Assembly: GCF_022919155.1 (NCBI RefSeq)
Contig: NZ_CP095045.1
Coordinates: forward strand, 2,294,001 to 2,358,000
Direction: 5' to 3'
DNA length: 64,000 nt
Origin: Leucobacter allii
GTDB lineage: Bacteria > Actinomycetota > Actinomycetes > Actinomycetales > Microbacteriaceae
Below are positions 35,949 to 45,112 of this stretch, piece after piece. A program made the position numbers and the translations under genes. The stretch's first letter is position 1; each line of letters begins with the position of its first letter. Below the pieces are notes generated by a model. The model did no database searches and had not been told where the DNA came from. It saw only the letters and a program-made list of their open reading frames with translations.

Positions 35949-37466
35949 TCAGCGGGGTTCGAGGTCGGTGACCGCGGGCCCCTCGAGGCGCTCGCCGCGG
36001 GCCGTGAACCGCGAGCCGTGCAGGGGGCAGTCCCAGCTGCGCTCCGCCGGGTTCCAGCGGAGGACGCCGCCGAGGTGCGGGCAGACGCCGGAGACGCGGC
36101 ACTCCGCGCCGTCCACGCGGGCGACGCCCACGGGGGCCACGCCATCGCGGATGACGCGTCCCTCCCCGTCACCGAGGGCGGCGGCCGTCGCCGGATCGCT
36201 CAGCTCCGCCTCGGCCCAGCCGCCGAGCATCCGGCCCGCGACCGCGAGATTCGCCCCGACGGCATCGCCGGCGCCACGGAGCGACGGTCCGTGGCGGCGC
36301 AGCGTCGCGGCCCAGTCGAGCCGGCCGCCGAGCAGCAGCGAGGTGACGGACAGGGCCGCCGCGACCGCATTCGTCATGCCCCACTTCGCGTACCCGGTGG
36401 CCGCGAGCACCCGGTCCGTGCCAGGATGCAGCGGACCCGCGTAGGGCACGCGCGAGTGCATGCGGTAGTCCTGCGCCGCCCACCATCGGCTCCGTCGCGC
36501 ACCGGGGAACCGCTCGACGGTCCACGCATCGAGCTCGGCGAGCACGGCGGCGGTGTCTCCCCCGCGGCCCGTGACGTGGGCGCCGCCGCCGACGAGGAGC
36601 AGCGGCTCGTCCGACGCGTCCTCGGCCGTGCGGAGGGAGCGGTCGGGGGCGTCGGCCGAGAGGTACATGCCGTTCGGCAGCTCCCCGCCCGCGACCCGGT
36701 ACGCCGCCACGAACGATCGCGAGGGCTCCAGGCGGGCGAAGAAACCGCCGTGGTCGGGGATCGGCATGCCCGTGGCGAGGACGCAGCTCTCTCCCGAGAC
36801 GGAGCCGAGCGACGTCTCGAGGGTCACGCGGCCGTGCTCCTCCGCGACGTCGCGGACGCGGCAGTGCTCGACGATGCCGCCCCCGCGCTCGCGCAGCTCA
36901 GCGGCGAGGACGGCCAGCACGCGCATCGGGTGCAGCTGGGCCTGATGCTCGAGCACGAGCGCCCCCGCGGTCGGGAAGGGCAGATCGGCGGAGTCGGCGA
37001 GCTCGATCGGCAGTCCGACGAGGCGGGCGGCCTCGGCCTCCCGCTCGAGCGTCTCCCGGCGCGCCGCGTCGTGCACGAAGGTCACGGCGGTCCGGCGCTC
37101 GACCGCGTCTCCGTGCTGCGCGAGCTCGCGCAGCAGCCACGCCTGCCCCTCCCGGTTGGCCTCGGCGTAGGCGCCGAGCACCTCGTCGCCCGCGTGCTCG
37201 CGCTACTCGGAGAGGATCGTCCCCTGGAGCAGGCTGCACTTGCCCGTGGTGCCTCCCGTCGTCACCGCACCGACGGTGCGCGCCTCCAGCACGGTCACGC
37301 GGAGCCCGGAGCGCGCGAGCAGCACGGCGGCGACGAGTCCCGTGAGCCCGGCGCCGACGACGAACGCGTCTGTTGCGGGGATCGGCGCCGAGCGCGGGAG
37401 CACGGGGATCGGCGGGCTCGTGGCGTGCCAGAGCGGAGCGGGGGCGTCGGGGCGCGATGCGGTCAT
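35949..37466 (-). pseudogene. FAD-dependent oxidoreductase with C-terminal Rieske domain, interrupted by an in-frame TAG
   Basis: About 505 codons encode an FAD amino-acid-oxidase-like domain (start to about residue 410; FAD motif AFVVGAGLTGLVAAVLLARS) followed by a Rieske [2Fe-2S] domain with CPHLGG and CPLHGS ligand motifs. Both parts are in the same frame but are separated by one TAG at 37203-37205, after residue 87 (TTGKCSLLQGTILSE). The sequence on either side is family-like, so this is a single nonsense change rather than two genes. Restart at a GTG near 37181 would lack the FAD-binding motif. TAGCGT (37473-37478) lies six bases before ATG 37466, so the promoter looks intact. The gene may be a recent pseudogene or the TAG an assembly error. 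Confidence 0.8.
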
Positions 37467-37472
37467 GCGGCG

Positions 37473-37478
37473 ACGCTA
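37473..37478 (-). promoter_or_regulatory. -10 box TAGCGT of the FAD/Rieske gene
   Basis: TAGCGT, six bases (CGCCGC), ATG 37466. Confidence 0.55.
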
Positions 37479-37615
37479 TGCCTCGCACGCGGGGCCCGCG
37501 ACCCCCTTGACAGGACGCGGCGGCTCGAGTCGACCGTCGACCCTCGCCGACCGCGCACGGCGCCGGGGCACGCGCGGGCGATCGGGCACCGCGACCGCGG
37601 GCCCATCACGGGTGC

Positions 37616-38665
37616 TCAGCTCCCCGTTCCCCCGGACCCGCGCTTCCCGCGGCCGATGCTCCCCGTGAGGAGCGCGAGAGCGTACTGCTCATCCACGGTG
37701 AGATGATGCCGGGCCCGCATCCGTCTCCGGGCGCGGGCCAGCGCCGCCACGGTCCCTGCATCCTCGAACGCCGCGAGCACCCGGGGGTCGACGTAGGCCG
37801 AGCGCGTGACGGCCGGCGTGTTGCCGAGCCGCTCCGCCGCCTCGCGGACCGCGTCTCTGGCGGCCGCGGCCGCGCGCTTCGGTTCCTCCGCGTCCGCGGG
37901 ATCGAGGCGGGCGAGTGCCGCGGCGACGATCACCGTCGCGCCCCAGGTGCGGAAGTCCTTCGCCGAGAACCCCCGGCCGGCGTGGCGGCGGAGGTACGCG
38001 TTCACGTGGCGGCTGCGGAGTTCCCTGATCTCCCCGTCCTCGTCGAAGAAGCGGAAGAGCTCGGGGCCGGGGAGCTCCTGGAGCCGCGCCACGACCCGGG
38101 CGATCCGGGGATCGGCGACGCGACGGGACTGGCGCGCGCCGCTCTTCCCGACGAAGTCGAACTCCACGGCCGTCGTGTCGGTGACGACATGGTCCTCGCG
38201 CAGGGTCGTGACGCCGAAGCTGCGGTGCCGCCTCGCGTACTCCGGATTGCCGACGCGGAAGAGCTCACGGTCGATGAGGCGGATCACGCAGGCGGAGACG
38301 CGATCGCGTCCGAGCCGGCGGCGGCGCAGATCCCGGTCGACCCGCGCCCGCAGCGCGGGGAGGGCGCGGGCGAAGCGGACCATGCGCGCGAACTTCTCCC
38401 GATCCTGCCTGGCGCGGAAGGCCGAGTGGTAGATCGCCTGCGCCCGCCCCGCGGCGTCGATGCCGCGGGCGAGGATCTTCGATCGCGGCGATGCCGAGAT
38501 CTCCACGTCGGTCCAGGCCGGAGGAACGGCGAGCGCGTCGAGGCGGGAGAGCTCGGAGCGTCTCGTGATGCGGCGTCCGCCGCGGAGGTAGACGGCCTCG
38601 CCGTCCTCGATCCGGCGCGTGATCGCGAGCCGTCTCCCCCGCCTCCGGGGCGCCTCCGCGTTCAC
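37616..38665 (-). CDS. DNA topoisomerase IB (poxvirus/eukaryal type)
   Basis: A 349-residue type IB topoisomerase that relaxes supercoils through a 3'-phosphotyrosyl intermediate. Seen: N-terminal DNA-binding part with SKILARGIDAAGRAQAIYH, catalytic-domain RSFGVTTLREDHV, SAKDFRTWGATV with the active arginine, and the nucleophile tyrosine at about residue 291 in NTPAVTRSAYVDP. It begins with GTG overlapping the carboxylate-amine ligase stop (GTGA), so it is the second gene of that operon. The much longer upstream frame lies inside the ligase gene and is not used. Confidence 0.92.
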   Translation of the reverse strand: MNAEAPRRRGRRLAITRRIEDGEAVYLRGGRRITRRSELSRLDALAVPPAWTDVEISASPRSKILARGIDAAGRAQAIYHSAFRARQDREKFARMVRFARALPALRARVDRDLRRRRLGRDRVSACVIRLIDRELFRVGNPEYARRHRSFGVTTLREDHVVTDTTAVEFDFVGKSGARQSRRVADPRIARVVARLQELPGPELFRFFDEDGEIRELRSRHVNAYLRRHAGRGFSAKDFRTWGATVIVAAALARLDPADAEEPKRAAAAARDAVREAAERLGNTPAVTRSAYVDPRVLAAFEDAGTVAALARARRRMRARHHLTVDEQYALALLTGSIGRGKRGSGGTGS

Positions 38666-39804
38666 GCGCGGGCGGCGGCGCGCGCGGCCGTCGGGGCGCC
38701 GATCCCCATGCCCTCGCGGTAGAGCTCGAGGAGGCCGGCCATGCCGCGCTCGCGGAAGCGGGCAAGCTGCCGCCGCGCGGGGCCGCCCTCGCGCCTGAGC
38801 CTGCCGACGTAGCGCTCGATCCTCGGGAAGTCGCCGAACTCGGTGAGCTCGGCCTGCGCCTCCGCGATCATGAGGTCGACGAGGTCGAATGCCGGCAGCG
38901 ACCGCGCGGTGAGCGGATCGACGAGCTCGCCGTCGAGGCCGTTCCTCGCCGCCTTCCAGACGGCGCCGTCGACGAGCCCGGCCGCGATCTCGGGCCGCGC
39001 CCGGCCGGCCGCCGCATCGCGCAGGGCGTGCTCGACGAGCGCGCGCACGAGCACGGCGAAGGAGACCGCCTCGCCGGCCTCGAGCTGCGCATCCGCGATC
39101 CGCAGTTCGACCGTGGGGAAGCGCTGGGACAGTCGGGCCTCCCAGGTGACGATGCCGGAGTCGATGAGGATCCCCGATTCCACGAGCTGGGCGATCGCCC
39201 GTTCGTAGGCGGCGCCGTCGGCGAACTCCGGCGGATACCCGGAGACGGGCCAGGAGCGGTTCATGATCTGCCGCCAGGCGGCGAAGCCGGTCTCCGCCCC
39301 GCACCACACGGGCGAGTTCGCCGTGAGCGCGACGAGCGCGGGCGCCCACCGCGCGAGCCGGGCGAGCACCTCCACCCCGGCGTCGGACGAGGGGACCGCG
39401 ACGTGCACATGGGTGCCGGTGACGTACTGATGGGCCGCGGCTTCGCCGAGCTCCTCCCCGATCAGCCGGTAGCGCTGCTGCGGCGTCACGGTCCCGGCCT
39501 CCTCGCCCCCCGCCGGGGGCAGCCCCGTTCCCGCGAGCACCACGCCCCGGTGCTCCGCCTCGCGGGCGAGGCGCGCGCGGAAGCCCGTGAGCGCGGCCTC
39601 CGCCTCCGCGGCGGTGCGGCACACCGGCGTGGCGGTCTCCAGCTGGCTCGCGAAGAACTCGCGGTCGGCGTCCTCGCCGTGCTCGGCGAGATCCCTGACG
39701 AGCTGCGCCGCGCGGTCGGCGGGGGTGCCGTCCGCGGCGTGCAGCAGCAGGTACTCCTCCTCGACGCCGAAGGTGCGCGGTGCGCTCCGATCCTCTTCCG
39801 CCAT
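38662..39804 (-). CDS. Carboxylate-amine ligase, YbdK / GCS2 family
   Basis: A 380-residue ATP-grasp-like glutamate-cysteine ligase 2 family protein (YbdK type), ligating a carboxylate to an amine with weak gamma-glutamylcysteine synthetase activity in known members. Seen: FGVEEEYLLL at the N-terminus, TGTHVHVAVP, NSPVWCGAETGFAAWRQIMN and a C-terminal basic tail. GGGAGGAG precedes ATG 39804. Cotranscribed with topoisomerase IB by a four-base overlap. Actinobacteria use mycothiol rather than glutathione, so the physiological product is probably something else. Confidence 0.9.
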   Translation of the reverse strand: MAEEDRSAPRTFGVEEEYLLLHAADGTPADRAAQLVRDLAEHGEDADREFFASQLETATPVCRTAAEAEAALTGFRARLAREAEHRGVVLAGTGLPPAGGEEAGTVTPQQRYRLIGEELGEAAAHQYVTGTHVHVAVPSSDAGVEVLARLARWAPALVALTANSPVWCGAETGFAAWRQIMNRSWPVSGYPPEFADGAAYERAIAQLVESGILIDSGIVTWEARLSQRFPTVELRIADAQLEAGEAVSFAVLVRALVEHALRDAAAGRARPEIAAGLVDGAVWKAARNGLDGELVDPLTARSLPAFDLVDLMIAEAQAELTEFGDFPRIERYVGRLRREGGPARRQLARFRERGMAGLLELYREGMGIGAPTAARAAARA

Positions 39805-39970
39805 CGCGGCTCCTCCCGTTCGCTGTGTCCGCGGATCGGGCGCGGGGCCCGGCCGCGCTCGTGCCGTGGATCCGAGCCTACGGGGCCGCGGATCGCGCGT
39901 ATGCGGGGTTGATTTCCCAGCGGCGCAGCGGCTATGCCCGAGACGCGCCGCGGCCCCGTCCTCGCTCCGC

Positions 39971-42256
39971 TCAGTCCTCGGGGAGGGCGGCGTCGGAGCC
40001 GATCACGATGCCGGTGCGGAGCTCGGCGAGCAGGGCGATGACGGCGGCGGCCGTCGCCGTGTCCGGCACCCGCTCGCTCGCCGCCGTCTCCCCCGGGCCG
40101 ACCTTGATGCCCAGGTCGTCCGGCCCGAGCACGCGGAAGACGTCCTCATCGGTCACGTCGTCGCCGAGGAAGAGCACCGGCGCCTCCGGCAGCGCGTCGC
40201 GGATGCGGCGCAGCACCGTCCCCTTGTCGGCGGCGCGCACCGAGAACTCGCGCACCTGCTTCCCCTCGCGCACCTGCAGCCCCTCTGCGGCGCCGAGCTC
40301 CACCGCCGCCGCGAGCAGCTCGTCGGCCTGGACCGGATCGGCGACCTCCCGCGTGTGCACCGCGAGCCCGAACGGCTTGCGCTCGAGCCGCACCCCGGCC
40401 TCGGGGCCGAAGATCCGCTCGAAGCGCCGCGTCGCCCGCCCGAGCGCGAGCGTCTCGTCCTCCGACAGCGGCGCCGGGGGTTCGCTCTCGAGCCCCGCGA
40501 GCTCCGAGCCGTGGGATCCGGAGACGATCCAGCCCTCCGTGCGCAGCCCCGTCTCCGCGAGCCCCGCGAGGGACCGTCCGGTGAGCACGGCGACGCTCAC
40601 CCCCGGCGACAGGCGCAGCACGTCGATCGCCTGCTGCGCGCGCGGCAGGATCCGCGCGTCCTGCGGCCGTGGGACGATCGGCGCGAGCGTCCCGTCGAAG
40701 TCCGTGGCCACGATCAGCGCCGGGGAGGCGGCGAGGCGCCGGATCCGGTCGTCGATGCTGCGCGGCACGAAGGCGGCCGAGACCGCGACGGGCTCGGTAC
40801 GCGTGCCGCCGACGCCGATCTCCCCCGACTCGGCCGCGGCGCGCACGGCGCCCAGGTAGCCGGCCGCCCAGTGGGCGACGTCGTTGTCGGCGACGGCCCG
40901 TCTCAGTGCGTGCATGCGGCGCCGCTGCTCCTCGCGGGGCATGTGCGCCGCGCGCACGATCGCGGCCTTCAGCCCCTCGATGTCGTGCGGATTGACGAGC
41001 AGCGCGTCGCGGAGCTCGTCGGCCGCGCCGGCGAACTCGCTGAGCACGAGCACGCCGCGCTCGTCGTCGCGGCACGCCACGTACTCCTTCGCGACGAGGT
41101 TCATCCCGTCGCGCAACGGGGTGACGAGCAGCACGTCGGCGGCCAGGTAGAGCGCGACCATCTCGTCCCGGGTGAACCCGCGGTGCAGGTAGTTCAGCGG
41201 GGCGCGGCCGATCGTGCCGTGCGCGCCGTTGATGCGGCCGACGGTTCCCTCGACCTCGTCCCTGAGCTGCCGGTACGCGTCGACGCGCTCCCGACTCGGG
41301 CTCGCGACCTGCACGAACACGATGTCCGTCGGGTCGAGCTCGCCGTCCTCGAGGAGTTCGTTGAAGGCCTTCAGCCGGTGGCGGATGCCCTTGGTGTAGT
41401 CGAGCCGGTCGACCCCGAGCATGACGATGCGCGGGTCGCCGAGATCCGCGCGGATCTCCTTCGCGCGCTCGCGGGTCTCCGGGCGCCTGGCGATCTCGGC
41501 GAACGACTCCGCGTCGATGGAGATCGGGAACTCCTGGGCGAGGACGGTGCGCGAGGGCCCGTCTGCCGAGGCGGGGAGGACGATCGTGTTGCCGAGGGCC
41601 GGCGCGCGCGTGAAGCGCTCCACCGCCATGCGGAAGGCGACCGCATCGGTGGTCTGCTGGAAGCCGATGACGTCGGCGCCGAGGAGCCCGCGCACCACCT
41701 GGCGCCGCCACGGCAACTGGGCGAACAGCCGGCCGGGCGGGAAGGGGATGTGCAGGAAGAAGGCGATCGTGAGGTCGGGCCGCAGCTCGCGGAGCATCGC
41801 GGGGACGAGCTGCAGCTGGTAGTCGTGCACCCACACGATGGCCTGCTCCGAGGCCGTCGCCGCGACCTGCTCCGCGAAGCGCTGGTTCACCCGCCGGTAG
41901 CGATCCCACCACTCGCGGTGGTACTCGGGCTGGGCGATGACGTCGTGGTAGAGCGGCCACAGCGTCCCGTTCGAGAAGCCCTCGTAGTAGAGCGCGATGT
42001 CCTCGGCGCTGAGCTCGATCGGCACGAGCCGCATCGCGCCGAGCTCGAAGGGCTCCACGGCCTCGTCGGCGCTGCCCGCCCAACCCACCCACACGCAGCC
42101 GAGCTGCTCCACGATGGGCTGTACGGCAGTGACGAGGCCTCCGGGCGAGGCGCGCCAGGACGTGGATCCGTCATCGTTCGTGACCCGGTCGACCGGCAAG
42201 CGGTTCGAGACCATGACGAGCTCGCGCCCGCCGGTCATGTCCTGCATGGCGTTCAT
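39971..42256 (-). CDS. otsAB: Bifunctional trehalose-6-phosphate synthase / phosphatase (OtsA-OtsB fusion)
   Basis: 761 residues in two enzymes. Residues about 14-480 are a GT20 trehalose-6-phosphate synthase (VSNRLPV, WVHDYQL, HIPFPP, GVDRLDYTKGI, NLVAKEYVA), using UDP-glucose and glucose-6-phosphate. Residues about 515-750 are a HAD-type trehalose-6-phosphate phosphatase (nucleophile motif TDFDGTLAPI near 517, LTGRSL, LFLGDDVTDEDVF). Fusion gives channelled synthesis of trehalose, an osmoprotectant. A TAGACT -10 box at 42281-42286 would start transcription near 42274, downstream of the GTG at 42277, so ATG 42256 behind a GGGG-rich site is chosen. It directly follows the VWA gene. Confidence 0.94.
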   Translation of the reverse strand: MNAMQDMTGGRELVMVSNRLPVDRVTNDDGSTSWRASPGGLVTAVQPIVEQLGCVWVGWAGSADEAVEPFELGAMRLVPIELSAEDIALYYEGFSNGTLWPLYHDVIAQPEYHREWWDRYRRVNQRFAEQVAATASEQAIVWVHDYQLQLVPAMLRELRPDLTIAFFLHIPFPPGRLFAQLPWRRQVVRGLLGADVIGFQQTTDAVAFRMAVERFTRAPALGNTIVLPASADGPSRTVLAQEFPISIDAESFAEIARRPETRERAKEIRADLGDPRIVMLGVDRLDYTKGIRHRLKAFNELLEDGELDPTDIVFVQVASPSRERVDAYRQLRDEVEGTVGRINGAHGTIGRAPLNYLHRGFTRDEMVALYLAADVLLVTPLRDGMNLVAKEYVACRDDERGVLVLSEFAGAADELRDALLVNPHDIEGLKAAIVRAAHMPREEQRRRMHALRRAVADNDVAHWAAGYLGAVRAAAESGEIGVGGTRTEPVAVSAAFVPRSIDDRIRRLAASPALIVATDFDGTLAPIVPRPQDARILPRAQQAIDVLRLSPGVSVAVLTGRSLAGLAETGLRTEGWIVSGSHGSELAGLESEPPAPLSEDETLALGRATRRFERIFGPEAGVRLERKPFGLAVHTREVADPVQADELLAAAVELGAAEGLQVREGKQVREFSVRAADKGTVLRRIRDALPEAPVLFLGDDVTDEDVFRVLGPDDLGIKVGPGETAASERVPDTATAAAVIALLAELRTGIVIGSDAALPED

Positions 42257-42280
42257 CGCACCCCCAGCGGTTTTCACCGC

Positions 42281-42286
42281 AGTCTA
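42281..42286 (-). promoter_or_regulatory. -10 box TAGACT of otsAB, overlapping the VWA stop codon
   Basis: TAGACT contains the TAG stop of the upstream VWA gene; transcription would begin near 42274, leaving an 18-base leader before ATG 42256. Confidence 0.5.
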
Positions 42287-44473
42287 TCGAGGGCGGATGT
42301 CCGTCGCGTGACGGCGGGATCGCGCCGCGAGTGCGGCGGCGCCCAGCAGCACGAGGATTCCCGCCGCGACGAGCGGGAGCGGGCCGCCGCCGGTGGTCGC
42401 GAGCGGCCCCGTCCCGGGAGCGGCACCCGCCGCTCCGTCGGCGCCGCGGGCGTCGGATCCGCCGGTTGCCGCGCCCCCGGCGCCCGATCCGGCGCTCGCA
42501 TCAGCCTCGGCGCCCGCATCTGCCGCGGCGCCCGAGGCGTCGGCTCCGGCGGCGCTCGTCGCCTCGCAGTGCACCACGTTCGTGAGCGCCCAGACGTTGA
42601 GTCCCGCGTCGAGCTCGGCCGACGACGGCAGTTCGCCGGAGGCCGCGCCGCCCGGAGCCGCGGTCACACGGGCGTCCTCCAGGGTGCAGCCGGCGCGCGT
42701 GATCTGCACGGTCTCGTCGACCTCGACGAGAGCGCCAGGGGTGTACCCGCCGCGCTCGGCCCCGAACTCGAGCGGGTCGGGCTCGCCATCAGGACCGGTC
42801 ACGAGCGCCTCCGCATCGATGCCGCTCGGCTGATCCCCGTGGGCGAAGCTCTCGCCATCGACCACCCAGGTCTTATCGACCCGGACGCTGCTCTCGACGG
42901 GCACCGGCAGCGCACGGTTGTACATCGTGCAGGTGATCGCCTCGCCCGGGTTGACGGGCACGTCGAAACCGAGCCCGCCGGAGTTCTCCACCGCTACCGA
43001 GGCGTCGGTGCCGAGTTCACGGCATACCGCGTTCCTCCCGCCCTGCGTGACGAGCTGATATCCCGCCTGCTGCGTCTCGGCGATGCCCACACGGCCCGCG
43101 GCTCCCCCCGTATCCACGGCGAAGGTCACGCTCCCCGTGCCGTCGTCCGCGGTGACGGCCGTCCCCGGGGAGACCGCGGTGCCCGCGTCGTCTCCCGAGG
43201 CGGCGAACTCCCAGCCGGCACCGGCCGGCACCGCCCCGCTCACGTCCTCGCCGGCGCGATCCTCCGGCACGATCTGCTTCACCACGGTGAGGCTTCCGGC
43301 GCACTGCTGGGTCGCGATCGCCCGGAGCACGTCTCCGGCGTCGGAGAACTCGGGGATCTGGAAGTGGTCGGCGGTCGCCGCGTTCGCGCCGTCGAACGCC
43401 ACCGGCCCGGAGATCGCGGCCAGATTGAGGCTCGTGATCCCCTCGACGCCCTTGCCGATGCCGAAGGAGACGACGCGCGTCCCCTCGGCCTTCAGCGCGT
43501 TGGCGGAGAAGACGGCGGCCTCCACGTCGGTGAGGTGCGTATTGCCGCCGTCGCCGTGCAGCCCCGCATCGCCGCCCCAGCGCGTCGGGTTCCCATCGGT
43601 GAGCACGATCGCGACATCGTAGGCCTCGTCGGCCGCCGTCACGGTCTGCAGCGCGTCGTCCCAGTTGGTCCCGCGACCGAGGGACCAGTCCGCGTACCAG
43701 GACTTGACCTCCTCCGCCCCGGCGTCGGTCGAGATCGGCAGGAGCCCCGGGTGGTTCTCGCTCACGCCCCCGGCGGTCTGCTCGCTCGGGGACTGCGCGG
43801 AGAAGCTGAAGAGGCCCATCCGGGAGGGCGTGCCTGCGAGCGCGTCGACGAGCGCGTCGGCGGCCGACTTCAGGCCGGAGAGGGCAGAGCCGACGGAGGC
43901 CGAGAGGTCGAAGACGAGCGCGACGTCGATGCCGCAGGCCTCGGGAAGCGCGGGATTCGCGCGCGAGTTCTGCCAGACCCCGTTCGAGCGGGTGCTCAGC
44001 GAGTTGCTCGAGCTGTACATGAACTCGCGGGTGGAGCGATAGGCCGTGCCGTCCACGAGCACCGGCGTCTCGAAGGCGTAGGGGCTCTCCTCCGAGGTGC
44101 TGTTGCTGCCCGGACCGGTGCGCAGCGCGGCGTTCATCTCCCAGCCGGGCGGGGCGGAGATCTGCCGCACCCACGCGGTCGACCCGAGCAGCTCCTGCGG
44201 CACCGCCATGGTGCAGGTTCCGGCCGCATCCGACGCGCAGCTCGCCGCCGGCTCGACGGCGTCGGCGGTCGCGTAGAGTCTCAGCTCCGCACCCGCGAGT
44301 CCGCCGACCACCGTGTCGGAGACCCGGTCACCGCCGACGCTGACCACGATCGTCGCCGCGCTGTCGACCGCCGCCGCCGGCGGTGCCGTCCAGCCCGGCA
44401 GCGCGATGATCCCGACCACCGCCGCCGCGATGCCGATGCGCGCGATTCCCCTGCTGCGTCGTTCGATCCCCAT
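42284..44473 (-). CDS. Secreted VWA-domain surface protein with LAXTG-type sorting signal
   Basis: 729 residues. A signal peptide (1-37: basic MGIERRSR then a hydrophobic core ending WTAPPAAA) is followed by a prealbumin-like segment and a von Willebrand A domain (about 180-380) with the MIDAS motif DLSAS and IVLTDGNPTRWGG. Next are SpaA/Cna-B-like beta domains (about 390-640) and an Ala/Gly/Asp-rich wall-spanning region. The C-terminus has PLATTGG, a hydrophobic helix and SRRHATDIRPR. LATTG fits the LAXTG motif of class E sortases. It is probably a cell-wall-anchored adhesin or pilus-like protein. TAGTCT (44481-44486) ends seven bases before ATG 44473. The stop codon TAG is part of the otsAB -10 box. 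Confidence 0.85.
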   Translation of the reverse strand: MGIERRSRGIARIGIAAAVVGIIALPGWTAPPAAAVDSAATIVVSVGGDRVSDTVVGGLAGAELRLYATADAVEPAASCASDAAGTCTMAVPQELLGSTAWVRQISAPPGWEMNAALRTGPGSNSTSEESPYAFETPVLVDGTAYRSTREFMYSSSNSLSTRSNGVWQNSRANPALPEACGIDVALVFDLSASVGSALSGLKSAADALVDALAGTPSRMGLFSFSAQSPSEQTAGGVSENHPGLLPISTDAGAEEVKSWYADWSLGRGTNWDDALQTVTAADEAYDVAIVLTDGNPTRWGGDAGLHGDGGNTHLTDVEAAVFSANALKAEGTRVVSFGIGKGVEGITSLNLAAISGPVAFDGANAATADHFQIPEFSDAGDVLRAIATQQCAGSLTVVKQIVPEDRAGEDVSGAVPAGAGWEFAASGDDAGTAVSPGTAVTADDGTGSVTFAVDTGGAAGRVGIAETQQAGYQLVTQGGRNAVCRELGTDASVAVENSGGLGFDVPVNPGEAITCTMYNRALPVPVESSVRVDKTWVVDGESFAHGDQPSGIDAEALVTGPDGEPDPLEFGAERGGYTPGALVEVDETVQITRAGCTLEDARVTAAPGGAASGELPSSAELDAGLNVWALTNVVHCEATSAAGADASGAAADAGAEADASAGSGAGGAATGGSDARGADGAAGAAPGTGPLATTGGGPLPLVAAGILVLLGAAALAARSRRHATDIRPR

Positions 44474-44480
44474 GCGGCCA

Positions 44481-44486
44481 AGACTA
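44481..44486 (-). promoter_or_regulatory. -10 box TAGTCT of the VWA gene
   Basis: TAGTCT then seven bases to ATG 44473. Confidence 0.5.
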
Positions 44487-44569
44487 GGGAGGTCGGGGCC
44501 GCCGCGGCAAGCGAGTGCTCCGGATCGATCGGTGCAGCCGCCCGGCCGGGAGCCGAAGCGCCGGACATC

Positions 44570-44604
44570 GGTCTTCGGTCTTCGGTCTTCGGTCTTCGGT
44601 CTTC
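44570..44604. repeat. Five-copy 7-bp tandem repeat GGTCTTC
   Basis: Five exact heptamers, about 100 bases upstream of the VWA gene start and just before tRNA-Pro. A simple repeat of this kind can change copy number by slippage. Confidence 0.95.
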
Positions 44605-44709
44605 GAAGCATCGAACGTTCGGAACCGCGCGCGACACGGCCGGATTCCGGCCCGGTTTTCGTGTTTGGCCCCCGAAGCGCTAGAGTATTCCTTGCGTGAA
44701 AAACGCAAT

Positions 44710-44786
44710 CGGGATGTGGCGCAGCTTGGTAGCGCACGTCGTTCGGGACGACGGGGTCGCAGGTTCAAATCCTGTCATCCCGACCA
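44710..44786 (+). tRNA. tRNA-Pro (anticodon CGG)
   Basis: A 77-base tRNA including an encoded 3' CCA. Acceptor arms CGGGATG (44710-44716) and CATCCCG (44776-44782) pair perfectly, with discriminator A. The anticodon stem CGTCG/CGACG encloses loop TTCGGGA, giving anticodon CGG for proline CCG codons. The T-arm carries GGTTCAAATCC. A strong rho-independent terminator follows immediately. Confidence 0.97.
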
Positions 44787-44789
44787 CGA

Positions 44790-44823
44790 AGCCGCGGAAA
44801 CCTCAGGGTTTCCGCGGCTTTTT
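44790..44823 (+). terminator. Rho-independent terminator of tRNA-Pro
   Basis: AGCCGCGGAAACC, loop TCAG, exact complement, then five T: a textbook 13-bp stem terminator four bases after the tRNA. Confidence 0.95.
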
Positions 44824-44934
44824 CGGTTCCGCGGCCCTCCGGTTCCCCGCTCCCCACCCCTGCACCCGCACCCCTGCACTCGCACCCACTCCGCTGCCCC
44901 GCTCCCGCCCCACCCCATCCCATCCCCGATCCTG

Positions 44935-44993
44935 GATCCGGGTCGCTCCGGCAGGGTCGGAGCCAGCGGCACCCTGCCGGAGCGACCCGGATC
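44935..44993. repeat. 23-bp perfect inverted repeat
   Basis: Left arm 44935-44957, loop of 13 bases, right arm 44971-44993. The right-arm core CGGAGCGACCCGGATC recurs in the array 160-240 bases downstream. C-rich and G-rich flanks could extend the pairing. Confidence 0.92.
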
Positions 44994-45046
44994 GGGGAAC
45001 CGGCGGGGCGAGCGCCACCAGCACCCTGCGGCGGTGGCCCGGATTT

Positions 45047-45071
45047 GGGGGGGTGGGGTGGGGTGGGCGGG
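45047..45071 (+). other. G-quadruplex-forming sequence
   Basis: Five G runs (7, 4, 4, 3 and 3 G) separated by single bases T, T, T and C: an ideal intramolecular G-quadruplex pattern on the plus strand. Confidence 0.6.
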
Positions 45072-45112
45072 CAGGGTTGGGCACCGTGCGGGCTACCGGG
45101 TCACCGGCTCAC

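Noticed and set aside
37203..37205. TAG read as pyrrolysine or as recoding
   Set aside because: No pyl genes or recoding element seen; pyrrolysine is not expected in this lineage. A mutation or assembly error is simpler.
39587..44683. A 1698-codon open frame on the plus strand
   Set aside because: Antisense shadow of ybdK, otsAB and the VWA gene; composition biased and no motif.
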